A stretch of DNA of 29,530 nucleotides from the NCBI GenBank assembly GCA_035281425.1, contig DATEDX010000205.1, forward strand, positions 1 to 29,530. The letters are read 5' to 3'. The notes under the pieces are model-generated. The model was given only the letters and a program-made list of their open reading frames with translations. It was not told the DNA's origin and made no database searches. Shown here one piece after another: positions 13,598 through 20,928 of the stretch (the first letter of the stretch is position 1; every line of letters begins with the position of its first letter). Source of the stretch: JAICND01 sp035281425 (GTDB lineage: Bacteria > Actinomycetota > Acidimicrobiia > Spongiisociales > ZC4RG35). A program made the position numbers and the translations under genes.

Positions 13598-14494
13598 GTG
13601 TCGGCAGCCATCGTGGTGGAAAATCTCCGCAAGTCTTATGGCACCACGGTGGCGCTCGACGGCCTGAGTTTTCAGGTCGCGGCTGGCACCCTCACCGGTT
13701 TCCTCGGTCCCAACGGCGCGGGAAAGACCACCACCTTCCGGGTGCTCCTGGGTCTTACCCGCCCCGATGCCGGCGACCTCTCCGTTCTGGGGATGAAGGT
13801 CGGTCCGGAGAACCCAGCCATCGTCCGCCGATTGGGGGCGGTGGTAGAAGAGCCGGGCCTGGTCAAAGGACTCAACGGGCGCGACAACCTCCGAGTGGCT
13901 GCCCTCACCCTCGGCCGGGGTCGAGAACGGATCGACGAACTGCTCGAGTTCGTGGGTCTGGCCCACGACGCCCGCCGCCGCATCGACGGCTACTCGAAGG
14001 GCATGAAACAACGGCTCGCTCTCGCCGCTGCGCTGCTCGGCGACCCCGAACTCCTCTTTCTGGATGAGCCACTGGACGGCCTCGACCCGGCCGGGCAAGC
14101 TCAGATCAAGTTGCTCTTGCGCGGTCTGGCTGCTTCGGGCAAAACGGTCATGGTCTCTTCCCACAACCTGGGCGATGTCGAGGCGCTGGCCGACAACGTG
14201 GTCGTCATCAACCGAGGCAAGCTGGTCCACAGCGGGAGGCTGGCCGACCTGCTTCGAAGCGGCCCGAGCGGGTTCCGGATCCGCATCACCCCCATCGAAG
14301 AGGCGACTCGGGTGCTGGCGGCGGCCGGGTTTCAGCCGGTTCCCGACGGACAAACCATCTTTGTTCCCGGGGACGACGGAGCTGCTGTCACCCGGTCTCT
14401 GGCCGAGGCGGGGCTGTACGTTTCGGAACTGACGCCCCAGGTGGCTCGGTTGGAAGACGTCTTCTTACAGCTCACGTCGGGACCGACGGGGTGA
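13598..14494 (+). CDS. ABC transporter ATP-binding protein
   Basis: Nucleotide-binding subunit of a two-gene exporter. Walker A GPNGAGKTT (37-45), signature YSKGMKQRLALAAALLG in place of LSGGQ (typical of DrrA/NatA-type ABC-2 exporters), Walker B LLFLDEPLDGLDP and H-loop SSHN. Residues about 225-298 are a C-terminal accessory domain of the DUF4162 type. It starts at GTG 13598 with a -10 box and no SD. The permease gene follows after 7 bases. The substrate cannot be inferred; ABC-2 exporters of this size move antibiotics, lipids or sodium. Confidence 0.93.
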   Translation: MSAAIVVENLRKSYGTTVALDGLSFQVAAGTLTGFLGPNGAGKTTTFRVLLGLTRPDAGDLSVLGMKVGPENPAIVRRLGAVVEEPGLVKGLNGRDNLRVAALTLGRGRERIDELLEFVGLAHDARRRIDGYSKGMKQRLALAAALLGDPELLFLDEPLDGLDPAGQAQIKLLLRGLAASGKTVMVSSHNLGDVEALADNVVVINRGKLVHSGRLADLLRSGPSGFRIRITPIEEATRVLAAAGFQPVPDGQTIFVPGDDGAAVTRSLAEAGLYVSELTPQVARLEDVFLQLTSGPTG

Positions 14495-14501
14495 GGCCAG
14501 A

Positions 14502-15266
14502 ATGACCGGGCTCATCAAAGCCGAGCTGATTAAGACCTTCAAGCGTCGCACCTTCTGGGTCTTGCTGATGGTCCTGGCAGTTCTCACTGGACTCTTGGCT
14601 TTCGTTTTCTTCTTCTTGCCCCGCATCGTCCCCGCCGACCAAGGCTTCCCACTTCTCTCCAAACCCGGCGCATACACCTTCGGGGCCCAGCAAGTGCTGG
14701 GCCAGCCCTGGTTCCCACTGATCCTGGCGGTGATGGCCCTGGCCGGGGAACTGGCAACCTCGACCTGGGCCACGGCTCTCACCCGTAACGCCCGCCGCGG
14801 CCAGCACCTGGCGGCGCGGCTGCTGACCACCACCTCGGCCGCCTGGGGAGCCATGCTGGCGGCCATTTTCGGTTTTGGAGTGGTGGCGTTCTTCTTCGCC
14901 TCCGGTTCGGGATTCCTTAGCGGTGGTGAGGTCTGGGACATCGTCTGGAAAACAGCCTTCGTCATGTTCTCGTGGGTGTCGCTGGGTCTGGCCGCCTCCG
15001 CCTGGCTCCGCTCGGTGGGCCCGGCCATCGGAGCGGTGCTGGCCTTCAGCTTCGGGGAGTCGATCCTCAGCCTCTGGGAAGGCTGGCGCCAGGTGTCCCT
15101 TTCCACCCACGTCTCCGCCCTGCTCGGCAACCTGAGCCAGCTGGGGGACTTCGGTTCCATCCTCGGCGATCCCCCCTCATTCGAAAAAGCCCTGGTGGTG
15201 GTGGCGGCTTGGGGGGTGGGCGCCTCCCTCGCCGCCTGGGCCGGCCTGCGACTGCGCGACGCCTGA
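14502..15266 (+). CDS. ABC-2 type transporter permease
   Basis: A 254-residue membrane protein with about six hydrophobic helices: near residues 17-38 (FWVLLMVLAVLTGLLAFVFF), 70-90, 115-135, 150-172, 175-190 and 228-248. The N-terminal MTGLIKAELIKTFKRRTFW is the typical cytoplasmic opening of ABC-2 permeases (NatB/YhaP-like). It partners with the ATPase just upstream to form the exporter. The gene ends at TGA 15264-15266, four bases before a long palindrome. Confidence 0.88.
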   Translation: MTGLIKAELIKTFKRRTFWVLLMVLAVLTGLLAFVFFFLPRIVPADQGFPLLSKPGAYTFGAQQVLGQPWFPLILAVMALAGELATSTWATALTRNARRGQHLAARLLTTTSAAWGAMLAAIFGFGVVAFFFASGSGFLSGGEVWDIVWKTAFVMFSWVSLGLAASAWLRSVGPAIGAVLAFSFGESILSLWEGWRQVSLSTHVSALLGNLSQLGDFGSILGDPPSFEKALVVVAAWGVGASLAAWAGLRLRDA

Positions 15267-15270
15267 ACCT

Positions 15271-15370
15271 GTGCAGATTTTTCCGTCGCAGCGACGGAAA
15301 AATCTGCACGGAATCAAGCCGCCGACCTACCTGTGCGGAAAAACCCGTCGCCACCACGGAAAAGTCTGGA
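15271..15370. repeat. Long perfect palindrome plus a degenerate second copy
   Basis: GTGCAGATTTTTCCGTCGC (15271-15289) and its exact complement (15291-15309) are separated by one base, a 19-bp stem. Sixty-two bases further a degraded copy begins (15329 onward: ACCTGTGCGG, AAAAACCCGTCG, ACGGAAAAGTCTGGA). The T tract is on the 5' arm and the A tract on the 3' arm, the reverse of an intrinsic terminator, so simple termination is unlikely unless it acts without a U tail. It lies in the gap after the ABC permease. Confidence 0.8.
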
Positions 15371-15461
15371 TCTCCTGACCTTTCCATGGGTAGTCAGCGA
15401 AGGAGAAGAGGCAGCCACCCGGGATAGGCCTTACCGGCGGGGAGGGTTGGGCCGCGGAGCT

Positions 15462-15571
15462 GGTTCTTTGGCGGCTGGGCACCGCCCCCAGGGTTCTTTG
15501 TCACCCCAGCCCTGAATACGGGGCCGCCACGCCAAAAGTCGTTGGGGGCGGGGCTGACACGCCAAAGAACC
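15462..15571. repeat. Nested inverted repeats in non-coding DNA
   Basis: GGTTCTTTGGCG (15462-15473) pairs perfectly with CGCCAAAGAACC (15560-15571). Inside, CCGCCCCCA (15482-15490) pairs with TGGGGGCGG (15543-15551). Shorter copies of the same words, GGTTCTTTG (15492-15500) and CGCCAAAA, lie in the loop. This may be a structured RNA or the relic of a small mobile element. Most of 15267-15723 (457 bases) otherwise holds nothing I can identify; a minus-strand frame there reads as low-complexity and was not called. Confidence 0.55.
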
Positions 15572-15723
15572 CGACACGTGACCAACCCCCGTCTCCTCGA
15601 GCTAGTGATCCAGATCCCAGGCCAAGGAGGACCCCTTTCCCCTTCTTCGTTGTCTTCCTGGTCGCCATCCCACCGCCCAGACCAACGGAAACGTCAGAAG
15701 GCCTAGTTAATCCCGTCCCGTCA

Positions 15724-15909
15724 TCAGGTACGGCCCGCCAATCTCCTCCGCTCTTTGTGCCAGCAGCCCTGATGCCAATGCCGGCGAAGATCAGGTTCGA
15801 AGTCGGGGACCACGACCAGGTGGTAGGTCCCCGGGGGAATAGTCGACTGGCAGCCCGGGCAGGTGTATGACTTCCGGGCCGCATAGGGCTGGACCGGGGT
15901 GACCGTCAC
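15724..15909 (-). CDS. Small zinc-ribbon-like protein
   Basis: A 61-residue protein with KSYTCPGCQSTIPPGTYHLV and LRRHWHQGCWHKERR. CPGC and H-W-H-x-x-C provide zinc ligands. This small family is widespread in actinobacteria, sometimes labelled ATP/GTP-binding protein without evidence. The GTG start at 15909 overlaps the stop of the upstream membrane-protein gene by four bases (GTGA), so the two are co-translated. Function unknown. Confidence 0.75.
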   Translation of the reverse strand: MTVTPVQPYAARKSYTCPGCQSTIPPGTYHLVVVPDFEPDLRRHWHQGCWHKERRRLAGRT

Positions 15910-16055
15910 CCCCAAATCGCCCATGCCAGCAGAGCCACGATGACTACCAATGCTCCCCACACCATCGCCAGGTCTAAGCGGTCGTGGCGTGACGGCCGGA
16001 AGGGGTTGAATCCCACGAGGGGACGGTAATCGACACCGCTACCGTCAACGCCCAT
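15906..16055 (-). CDS. Small single-pass membrane protein
   Basis: At most 49 residues: VDYRPLVGFNPFRPSRHDR, then a hydrophobic segment (LAMVWGALVVIVALLAWAIW) ending at Gly. The basic segment before the helix places the N-terminus inside. It is translationally coupled to the zinc-ribbon gene, a pair found together in other actinobacteria. The start is uncertain. ATG 16055 shares CATG with the divergent crotonase ATG; a second candidate is GTG 16016, which lies exactly 6 bases after a minus-strand TACCGT box (16028-16023), and would give 36 residues. Confidence 0.7.
   Translation of the reverse strand: MGVDGSGVDYRPLVGFNPFRPSRHDRLDLAMVWGALVVIVALLAWAIWG
16040..16045 (+). promoter_or_regulatory. 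Candidate -10 box for the crotonase gene
   Basis: TACCGT lies 8 bases before ATG 16054. A minus-strand TACCGT (16028-16023) lies just beside it, so the intergenic region may contain two divergent promoters. Confidence 0.35.
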
Positions 16056-16830
16056 GTGGCTGCAGACCGAAGACCGAGGCGAGGTCCGCTGGCTCACCCT
16101 CAACCGGCCCGAACGCAAGAACGCCATCCCCGCTTCCGGCTGGAAAGAGCTGGAGCGCGAGCTGGGCGAATTCGAGCAGTCAGCCTCCCGGGTGCTGGTC
16201 ATCACCGGAGCTGGGGGAGCGTTCTGCTCGGGGGCCGATCTCGATCCCGCGGGGGCCGTCGCCTATCAGGGGGTGGTGGCCCGGCACCGGCGAATGAAAG
16301 AGGTGGCGGCCGCCGCCACCCGCCTTCTCCGCCTTCCCAAACCAACCTTGGCGGCGGTGGACGGAGTGGCGGCGGGGGCGGGCATGAACCTGGCTTTGGC
16401 TTGCGATCTGGTGATAGCTACCCGCCGAGCCCGCTTCTCTGAGATCTTCGTTCGGCGCGGTCTCACGGTCGATTTTGGCGGGACCTGGCTGTTGCCCCGC
16501 ATCGTTGGCCTCCAGCGAGCCAAAGAACTGGCGCTGACGGGCCGCATGGTGGAGGCGGACGAGGCGCTGGCTCTCGGTTTGGTGCTCGAACTGGTCGAGC
16601 CTGACCAGCTAGTGACCAGAGTGGAGGAGCTGACTCGAAGCCTCCTGGCCGCGGCTCCGCTGGCCCAAATGTTCACCAAACAGGCCCTGGGTCGCGGCAA
16701 CCTCCTCGGAGTCGAAGGGGCCCTGGCCTGGGAGGGCCAATCCCAGTCGATTGCCTTCGCTACCGAAGATGTAAGTGAAGGCGTAGCCGCCTTCCTCGAG
16801 AAACGGCCGCCCCGGTTCGGCGGCCGTTAA
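16054..16830 (+). CDS. Enoyl-CoA hydratase/isomerase (crotonase fold)
   Basis: A 258-residue crotonase. Oxyanion-hole segments are GAFCSGADLDPAG and VDGVAAGAGMNLALACDLVIA. The active-site loop reads SEIFVRRGLTVDFGGTWLLPRIVG: the Asp in DFGGTW occupies the position of the second hydratase Glu, as in PaaG-type isomerases, so isomerase or ring-modifying activity is as likely as hydration. It may act with the acyl-CoA dehydrogenase encoded at 9348, although they are not in one operon. The start is ATG 16054, which matches the usual family N-terminus. The last codons form a 10-bp hairpin. Confidence 0.9.
   Translation: MWLQTEDRGEVRWLTLNRPERKNAIPASGWKELERELGEFEQSASRVLVITGAGGAFCSGADLDPAGAVAYQGVVARHRRMKEVAAAATRLLRLPKPTLAAVDGVAAGAGMNLALACDLVIATRRARFSEIFVRRGLTVDFGGTWLLPRIVGLQRAKELALTGRMVEADEALALGLVLELVEPDQLVTRVEELTRSLLAAAPLAQMFTKQALGRGNLLGVEGALAWEGQSQSIAFATEDVSEGVAAFLEKRPPRFGGR
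16802..16828 (+). terminator. Stem-loop overlapping the crotonase stop codon
   Basis: AACGGCCGCC (16802-16811) and GGCGGCCGTT (16819-16828) form a perfect 10-bp stem with a 7-base loop. There is no U tract after it, so it is either a tail-less terminator of the type proposed in actinobacteria or an mRNA-stabilising 3' hairpin. Confidence 0.4.
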
Positions 16831-16872
16831 CCACCCGGGAGCAACCCTCTAGAACCAGGCACCTGTCTCTCG

Positions 16873-16878
16873 TATCTT
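16873..16878 (+). promoter_or_regulatory. Candidate leaderless -10 box for comM
   Basis: TATCTT ends 6 bases before the GTG start at 16885, the exact spacing expected for a leaderless mRNA. No SD is present. Confidence 0.5.
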
Positions 16879-16884
16879 CGACGG

Positions 16885-18357
16885 GTGTTCGCCGTGACTA
16901 CCTCCGTGGCCATGATCGGAGCCGATCCCCGGCCGGTGAGGATCGAAGCCCACGTGGGCCGAGCCAAGGAGGCGTTTGTCCTGGTCGGGCTGCCCGACAC
17001 CGCCGTCCGGGAAGCCAAAGAACGGGTCAGAGCCGCCATCATCTCCAGCGGCAAAGACTTCCCCCGCCGCTGGGTCACCGTCAACTTGTCACCGGCGGAC
17101 CTTCCCAAGGCGGGGGCCGACTACGACCTTCCCATCGCCCTGGGAGTGCTGGCCGCGGCGGGGGAAATCCCGGCCCGTTCGACCCAGGTGGTGGCGGTGG
17201 GGGAGCTCTCCCTCGATGGCTCGGTGCGGCGGAGCCGGGCCGCCGTGGGTGCGGCCCTGCTGGCCGGGCGCCGGCGGCTGCCCTGTGTAGTCGCCGAAAC
17301 GGACGCTGCCATGGCTGCCCGGGTTCCGGGAGTCATCGTCTACCCGGTTGCCTCCCTGGCAGAAGCGGCCGCAGTCGTCGCCGGTAACCAGCCCCCGCGT
17401 ACCTCTCCCCCGGAGCCGGCGATGACCGAACCGGTAGTCGACGATCTGTCCGACGTTCGTGGCCAGCCCATCGCTCGGCGGGCCCTGGAAATCGCCGCCG
17501 CCGGCGGCCATCACCTGCTCATGGTCGGGTCGCCGGGAGCGGGGAAGACAATGCTTGCCAGACGGCTGCCCGGCCTGCTTCCCGATCTCAGCCCCGAAGA
17601 GGCAGTGGAGGTTGCCTGTCTCTATGCCGCCGCCGACCGCCCCCGACCGTTTTCCCTCCGTCCCCCCTATCGGGCTCCCCATCACTCCGCCTCGGCGGCA
17701 GCAGTGGTGGGAGGAGGCAATGGCTACCCGGTGCCAGGCGAGCTGTCCCTAGCCCATTGCGGGGTGCTCTTCATGGACGAGTTGGGGGAGTTCGGCCCCT
17801 TCCTGCTCAACAACCTCCGGCAGCCCCTCGAGGAAGGCAAGGTGACCATCGCCCGGCGGGGAGCTGCTCTCACCTTCCCCGCCCGGGCCCAGGTGGTGGC
17901 AGCCTCCAACCCCTGCCCCTGCGGCTTCAAAGGCGACCGGATCCGCGGCTGCCGGTGTACCGACACCGCCTTGGAGCGATACCGGCGTCGGCTCTCCGGG
18001 CCCTTCCTCGATCGCTTCGACCTCCGCATCTTCGTCCCCTCGCCGGATGCCGCTCAGCTCCTCGGACCTCCGGGCGAGGGCACGGCGACGGTCCGCCAGC
18101 GAGTGGAGGCGGCCCGTCGCCGGCAGGCGGCCCGGGGAAAGCTCAACAGCCAGCTGCGACGGGCCGAACTCGACCATAAGGAACTCGACCCGGCGGGTCG
18201 CCGCCTCCTGGAAAAGGCCCTAGCCACTGGCTTTCTCACCGGACGGGGGGCCGACCGGGTGCGCCGAGTAGCCCGCACCCTTGCCGACCTGGCCGGCTCG
18301 GAGGAGGTGGGTGAAGAACACCTGGCCGAGGCCTTGGCCTACCGGGCGAGCCTGTGA
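16885..18357 (+). CDS. comM: YifB/ComM family AAA+ protein (Mg-chelatase-like)
   Basis: A 490-residue AAA+ ATPase. The N-terminal Lon-protease-like domain (residues 1-165: FAVTTSVAMIGADPRPVRIE, VGLPDTAVREAKERVRAAI) is followed by a chelatase-type AAA+ core: Walker A GSPGAGKT (215-222), Walker B GVLFMDELGEF, sensor region, a Cys-rich NPCPCGF ... RGCRC insert, and the arginine-finger region FLDRFDL. ComM homologues are helicases acting in branch migration during DNA uptake and recombination. The dprA gene overlaps its stop by four bases (GTGA), tying the two competence/recombination functions together. Confidence 0.93.
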   Translation: MFAVTTSVAMIGADPRPVRIEAHVGRAKEAFVLVGLPDTAVREAKERVRAAIISSGKDFPRRWVTVNLSPADLPKAGADYDLPIALGVLAAAGEIPARSTQVVAVGELSLDGSVRRSRAAVGAALLAGRRRLPCVVAETDAAMAARVPGVIVYPVASLAEAAAVVAGNQPPRTSPPEPAMTEPVVDDLSDVRGQPIARRALEIAAAGGHHLLMVGSPGAGKTMLARRLPGLLPDLSPEEAVEVACLYAAADRPRPFSLRPPYRAPHHSASAAAVVGGGNGYPVPGELSLAHCGVLFMDELGEFGPFLLNNLRQPLEEGKVTIARRGAALTFPARAQVVAASNPCPCGFKGDRIRGCRCTDTALERYRRRLSGPFLDRFDLRIFVPSPDAAQLLGPPGEGTATVRQRVEAARRRQAARGKLNSQLRRAELDHKELDPAGRRLLEKALATGFLTGRGADRVRRVARTLADLAGSEEVGEEHLAEALAYRASL

Positions 18358-19157
18358 CATCGCCTCCTGACCACCACCCTCGCCTGATCCCGGTGCCGAA
18401 ACGGCTTACCGTTATCCCTGATCCTCCGCGGGAACTGTGGGCGATCGGAAGTCTTCCTGAACGGGCCGGAGTGGCCATCGTTGGCACCAGGCGGGCAACC
18501 ACCTATGGGCGGCGGGTGGCACGCTCGTTGGGGGAAGCGGTGGGCCGGTGGGGATGGCCGGTGATCAGCGGGCTCGCCCGCGGGGTCGACGCCGCCTCCC
18601 ATCAGGGGTCGGTTGCGGTCAACGCCGTCGGGGTCGCCGTACTGGGATCGGCGGTGGATGTGATCTACCCCGCGGAGAACCGCGAGCTGGCCGCCCAACT
18701 GGTCGCTACCGGCGGAGCGATCATCTCCGAATATCCCCCCGGCACCCCACCGGCCCCCTTTCGATTCCCGGCTCGCAATCGTCTCATTTCCGGACTCTCG
18801 GGGGCCGTAATCGTGGTGGAGGCGGGAGTGACGGGAGGCGCCCTGATCACGGCCCGGCTCGCCTTGGAGCAGGGGATCGAGGTCATGGCCGTACCAGGTG
18901 ACATTGATCGGCCCAGCTCGATGGGATGCAACTTGCTCATTCGCGACGGTGCCCACCCGGTATTGGGGCCAGAGGACCTCCTGCCCACCCTGGAGATGAT
19001 CTTGGGCCCAGCTCCACAGCCGTCAACGCCGCCTCCTCTCCCCGAGGAAAGATCATGGGACGACTTGATGGCCTCTACCACCCGTCCGGTAAGCGAAGTA
19101 TTGGCCGATGCCGTCCGCGCCCAGTTGGATTCGACGCCCCACCGAAAGAAAGACTGA
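18354..19157 (+). CDS. dprA: DNA processing protein DprA, compact form
   Basis: Single-stranded DNA-binding RecA loader for transformation and recombination. The Rossmann-like core is complete: VAIVGTRRATTYGRRVARSLG, VISGLARGVDAASH, GSAVDVIYPAENREL, SEYPPGTPPAPFRFPARNRLI and the late motif EAGVTGGALITARLALEQG. The protein is only 267 residues: the N-terminal SAM-like region is very short and the C-terminal winged-helix domain is replaced by a 45-residue Pro/Ser-rich tail. It starts at GTG 18354 within the comM stop and ends 36 bases before xerC. Confidence 0.9.
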   Translation: MTSPPDHHPRLIPVPKRLTVIPDPPRELWAIGSLPERAGVAIVGTRRATTYGRRVARSLGEAVGRWGWPVISGLARGVDAASHQGSVAVNAVGVAVLGSAVDVIYPAENRELAAQLVATGGAIISEYPPGTPPAPFRFPARNRLISGLSGAVIVVEAGVTGGALITARLALEQGIEVMAVPGDIDRPSSMGCNLLIRDGAHPVLGPEDLLPTLEMILGPAPQPSTPPPLPEERSWDDLMASTTRPVSEVLADAVRAQLDSTPHRKKD

Positions 19158-19177
19158 TACAACTCGGGGGAGCGCCT

Positions 19178-19183
19178 TAGCCT
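19178..19183 (+). promoter_or_regulatory. Candidate -10 box (TAGCCT) for xerC
   Basis: TAGCCT followed by GA and eight more bases precedes the ATG at 19194, without an SD. The same TAGCCTGA word precedes rseP and ispG. Confidence 0.4.
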
Positions 19184-19193
19184 GATCGGTGAG

Positions 19194-20081
19194 ATGACCA
19201 CCCGACGGCTTCCGCCCTGGGCGTCTCCCGCCGTCACCGATTATCTGGGCCGGGCCGCGGGGACCCGCCAACTATCGCCTCATACTGTGGAGGCGTACCG
19301 GCGGGACCTGAGCGAGTTCTTCGGTTATTGCGATGAGCAGGCGATCAACCGCCTCGAGAGTGTCGACCGCCACCACGTCAGGGGTTTCCTGACTGTCCTC
19401 GACGAAGGGGGAGCTTCCCGGCGGACCCTCGCCCGCAAGGCGTCGTCGGTCCGGGCGTTCTTCGCCGATGCCGTGCAGTGGGGGGTAGTCGGCACCAACC
19501 CGACCCTTCAAGTGGGACGGAGCAAGGTGGGAGAGCGCCTTCCTCGCGCTCTGCCGGCCCACACGGTGGAGTCGCTGCTCAATGCCCTCAATGGGCAGAC
19601 TCCCCTTGATCTTCGGGACCGGGCCCTCCTCGAGACTCTCTACGGCACCGGTTTGCGAGTCTCCGAACTTGCCCAACTCGAGGTGGGGGAAGTGAGTGGA
19701 GACCTCATCACGGTGATCGGAAAAGGGGGGAAGAAGCGCTCGGTCCCGCTGGGTGGAGCGGCTCGCCGGGCTATTCAGGCTTACGTGGAGCGGGGGCGGC
19801 CGCATCTGGCGGGCACCGAAGCTGGGTCGGCGTTGTGGGTGGGCCAGCGAGGCGGGCCGCTCGACGCTCGGGGCATCCGCCGCGCGGTCCGGAACCGGGC
19901 CGCCACCTTCCCCCATGCCCTCCGTCATTCCTTCGCCACCCATCTCCTCGAAGGCGGTGCCGACCTTCGTGCCGTTCAGGAGATGCTGGGACACCGCGAT
20001 CTGGCCACCACACAGATTTACACTGCCGTCACCCGCCACCACCTCAGGAATACTTATGACCACACCCACCCTCGAGCCTGA
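19194..20081 (+). CDS. xerC: Tyrosine recombinase XerC
   Basis: A 295-residue tyrosine recombinase that resolves chromosome dimers at dif with XerD. The N-terminal SAM-like core-binding domain (VTDYLGRAAGTRQLSPHTVE) is followed by the catalytic domain with all residues: Arg155 (TGLRVSEL), Lys177 (GKGGKKR), His241 and Arg244 (HALRHSFATHLLEGG), His267 (LGHRDL) and nucleophile Tyr276 (IYTAVT). It is a housekeeping recombinase by position (between dprA and whiG), not a phage integrase. Its 3' end overlaps whiG by 26 bases. Confidence 0.93.
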   Translation: MTTRRLPPWASPAVTDYLGRAAGTRQLSPHTVEAYRRDLSEFFGYCDEQAINRLESVDRHHVRGFLTVLDEGGASRRTLARKASSVRAFFADAVQWGVVGTNPTLQVGRSKVGERLPRALPAHTVESLLNALNGQTPLDLRDRALLETLYGTGLRVSELAQLEVGEVSGDLITVIGKGGKKRSVPLGGAARRAIQAYVERGRPHLAGTEAGSALWVGQRGGPLDARGIRRAVRNRAATFPHALRHSFATHLLEGGADLRAVQEMLGHRDLATTQIYTAVTRHHLRNTYDHTHPRA

Positions 20082-20841
20082 GGGTCCTGCCTCCGACATT
20101 CCCGGTCTCTGGGAGCGATTCAAAGCCACTGGCGACGAGAGAGCCCGGGAGGCCCTCATCCTCCAGTATTCCCCGTTGGTGAAGTTCGTGGCCGGCCGGG
20201 TGGCGGTAGGTCTGCCTCGCAACGTCGATCAGGCCGATCTCGTTTCCAATGGGGTTTTCGGCTTGATCGACGCCATCGACAAGTTCGAGCCTGAGCGCGG
20301 TTTCAAGTTCGAAACTTATGCCATCAACCGCATCAAAGGGTCCATCCTCGACGGGCTCCGCGCTCTCGACTGGGTGCCCCGTTCGGTGCGTTCCCGGGCC
20401 CGGGAGATCGAACGGTCCATGTCCGAGTTGGAACATCGGTTGCATCGCACTCCCTCCGATGAGGAGCTCGCCGCCCACATCGGCACCGGGGTAGAGACGG
20501 TTCGCTCGACGCTGGCGGAGATGTCCAACCTCGGCATGGTCGCCTTGGACGAGCTGGTGGGTCCCGACTCCGGCGCCGCCATGGGTGACTTCATCGCCGA
20601 CCCCTCCGGCATCGGCCCCGAGGCTGCCTTCCAGGCGGAAGAAACCCGCCACATCCTCTCCGATGCCATCAACCGCCTCCCCGATCGGGAACGGCTGGTC
20701 ATCACCCTCTACTACTTCGAGGGTCTGACCCTGGCCGAGATCGGTGAGGTTCTCGGGGTCACCGAGTCACGGGTCTGTCAGATCCACGCCAAGTCGGTGC
20801 TGTCGCTACGCAACCGGATGGCCGAGCCCACCTTCCGCTAA
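20056..20841 (+). CDS. whiG: RNA polymerase sigma factor, WhiG/FliA family
   Basis: A 261-residue group 3 sigma factor. Region 2 (LILQYSPLVKFVAGRVAVGL, DLVSNGVFGLIDAIDKFEPE, FKFETYAINRIKGSILDGLR), region 3 (DWVPRSVRSRAREIE) and region 4 with helix-turn-helix (LPDRERLVITLYYFEGLTLA, EIGEVLGVTESRVCQIHAKS) are all complete. In Streptomyces WhiG commits aerial hyphae to sporulation; in motile actinobacteria the same family drives flagellar genes. Its position between xerC and rpsB is the conserved actinobacterial locus. The start is ATG 20056 inside xerC, with AGGAA five bases upstream. No anti-sigma gene is adjacent. Confidence 0.93.
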   Translation: MTTPTLEPEGPASDIPGLWERFKATGDERAREALILQYSPLVKFVAGRVAVGLPRNVDQADLVSNGVFGLIDAIDKFEPERGFKFETYAINRIKGSILDGLRALDWVPRSVRSRAREIERSMSELEHRLHRTPSDEELAAHIGTGVETVRSTLAEMSNLGMVALDELVGPDSGAAMGDFIADPSGIGPEAAFQAEETRHILSDAINRLPDRERLVITLYYFEGLTLAEIGEVLGVTESRVCQIHAKSVLSLRNRMAEPTFR

Positions 20842-20856
20842 TTCTCTCTTTTGGGG

Positions 20857-20908
20857 GGTTTTGGCGCGTAAAGGTGACGGCCCGCTGTCACCTTTACGCG
20901 CCAAAACC
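20857..20908. terminator. 22-bp perfect inverted repeat between whiG and rpsB
   Basis: GGTTTTGGCGCGTAAAGGTG plus AC (20857-20878) and its exact complement (20887-20908) flank an 8-base loop. It is probably a transcript-end structure after whiG, but the T tract lies on the 5' arm and the A tract on the 3' arm, so it is not a standard intrinsic terminator. Confidence 0.6.
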
Positions 20909-20928
20909 GGATGGGAGGCGCCGGCGTC

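Noticed and set aside
15271..15309. Intrinsic terminator after the ABC permease
   Set aside because: The hairpin is strong but followed by A, with the T run on the wrong side for either strand. I list it as a palindromic repeat instead.
15501..15884. 127-codon minus-strand frame in the repeat-rich gap
   Set aside because: It overlaps the zinc-ribbon gene in another frame, is low in complexity and crosses the inverted repeats. A shorter version starting at 15668 (MATRKTTKKGKG...) has only a weak SD, so I did not call it.
19194..20081. Prophage or integrative-element integrase
   Set aside because: The recombinase is at the conserved dprA-xerC-whiG locus, has XerC motifs throughout and no att sites or phage genes nearby.
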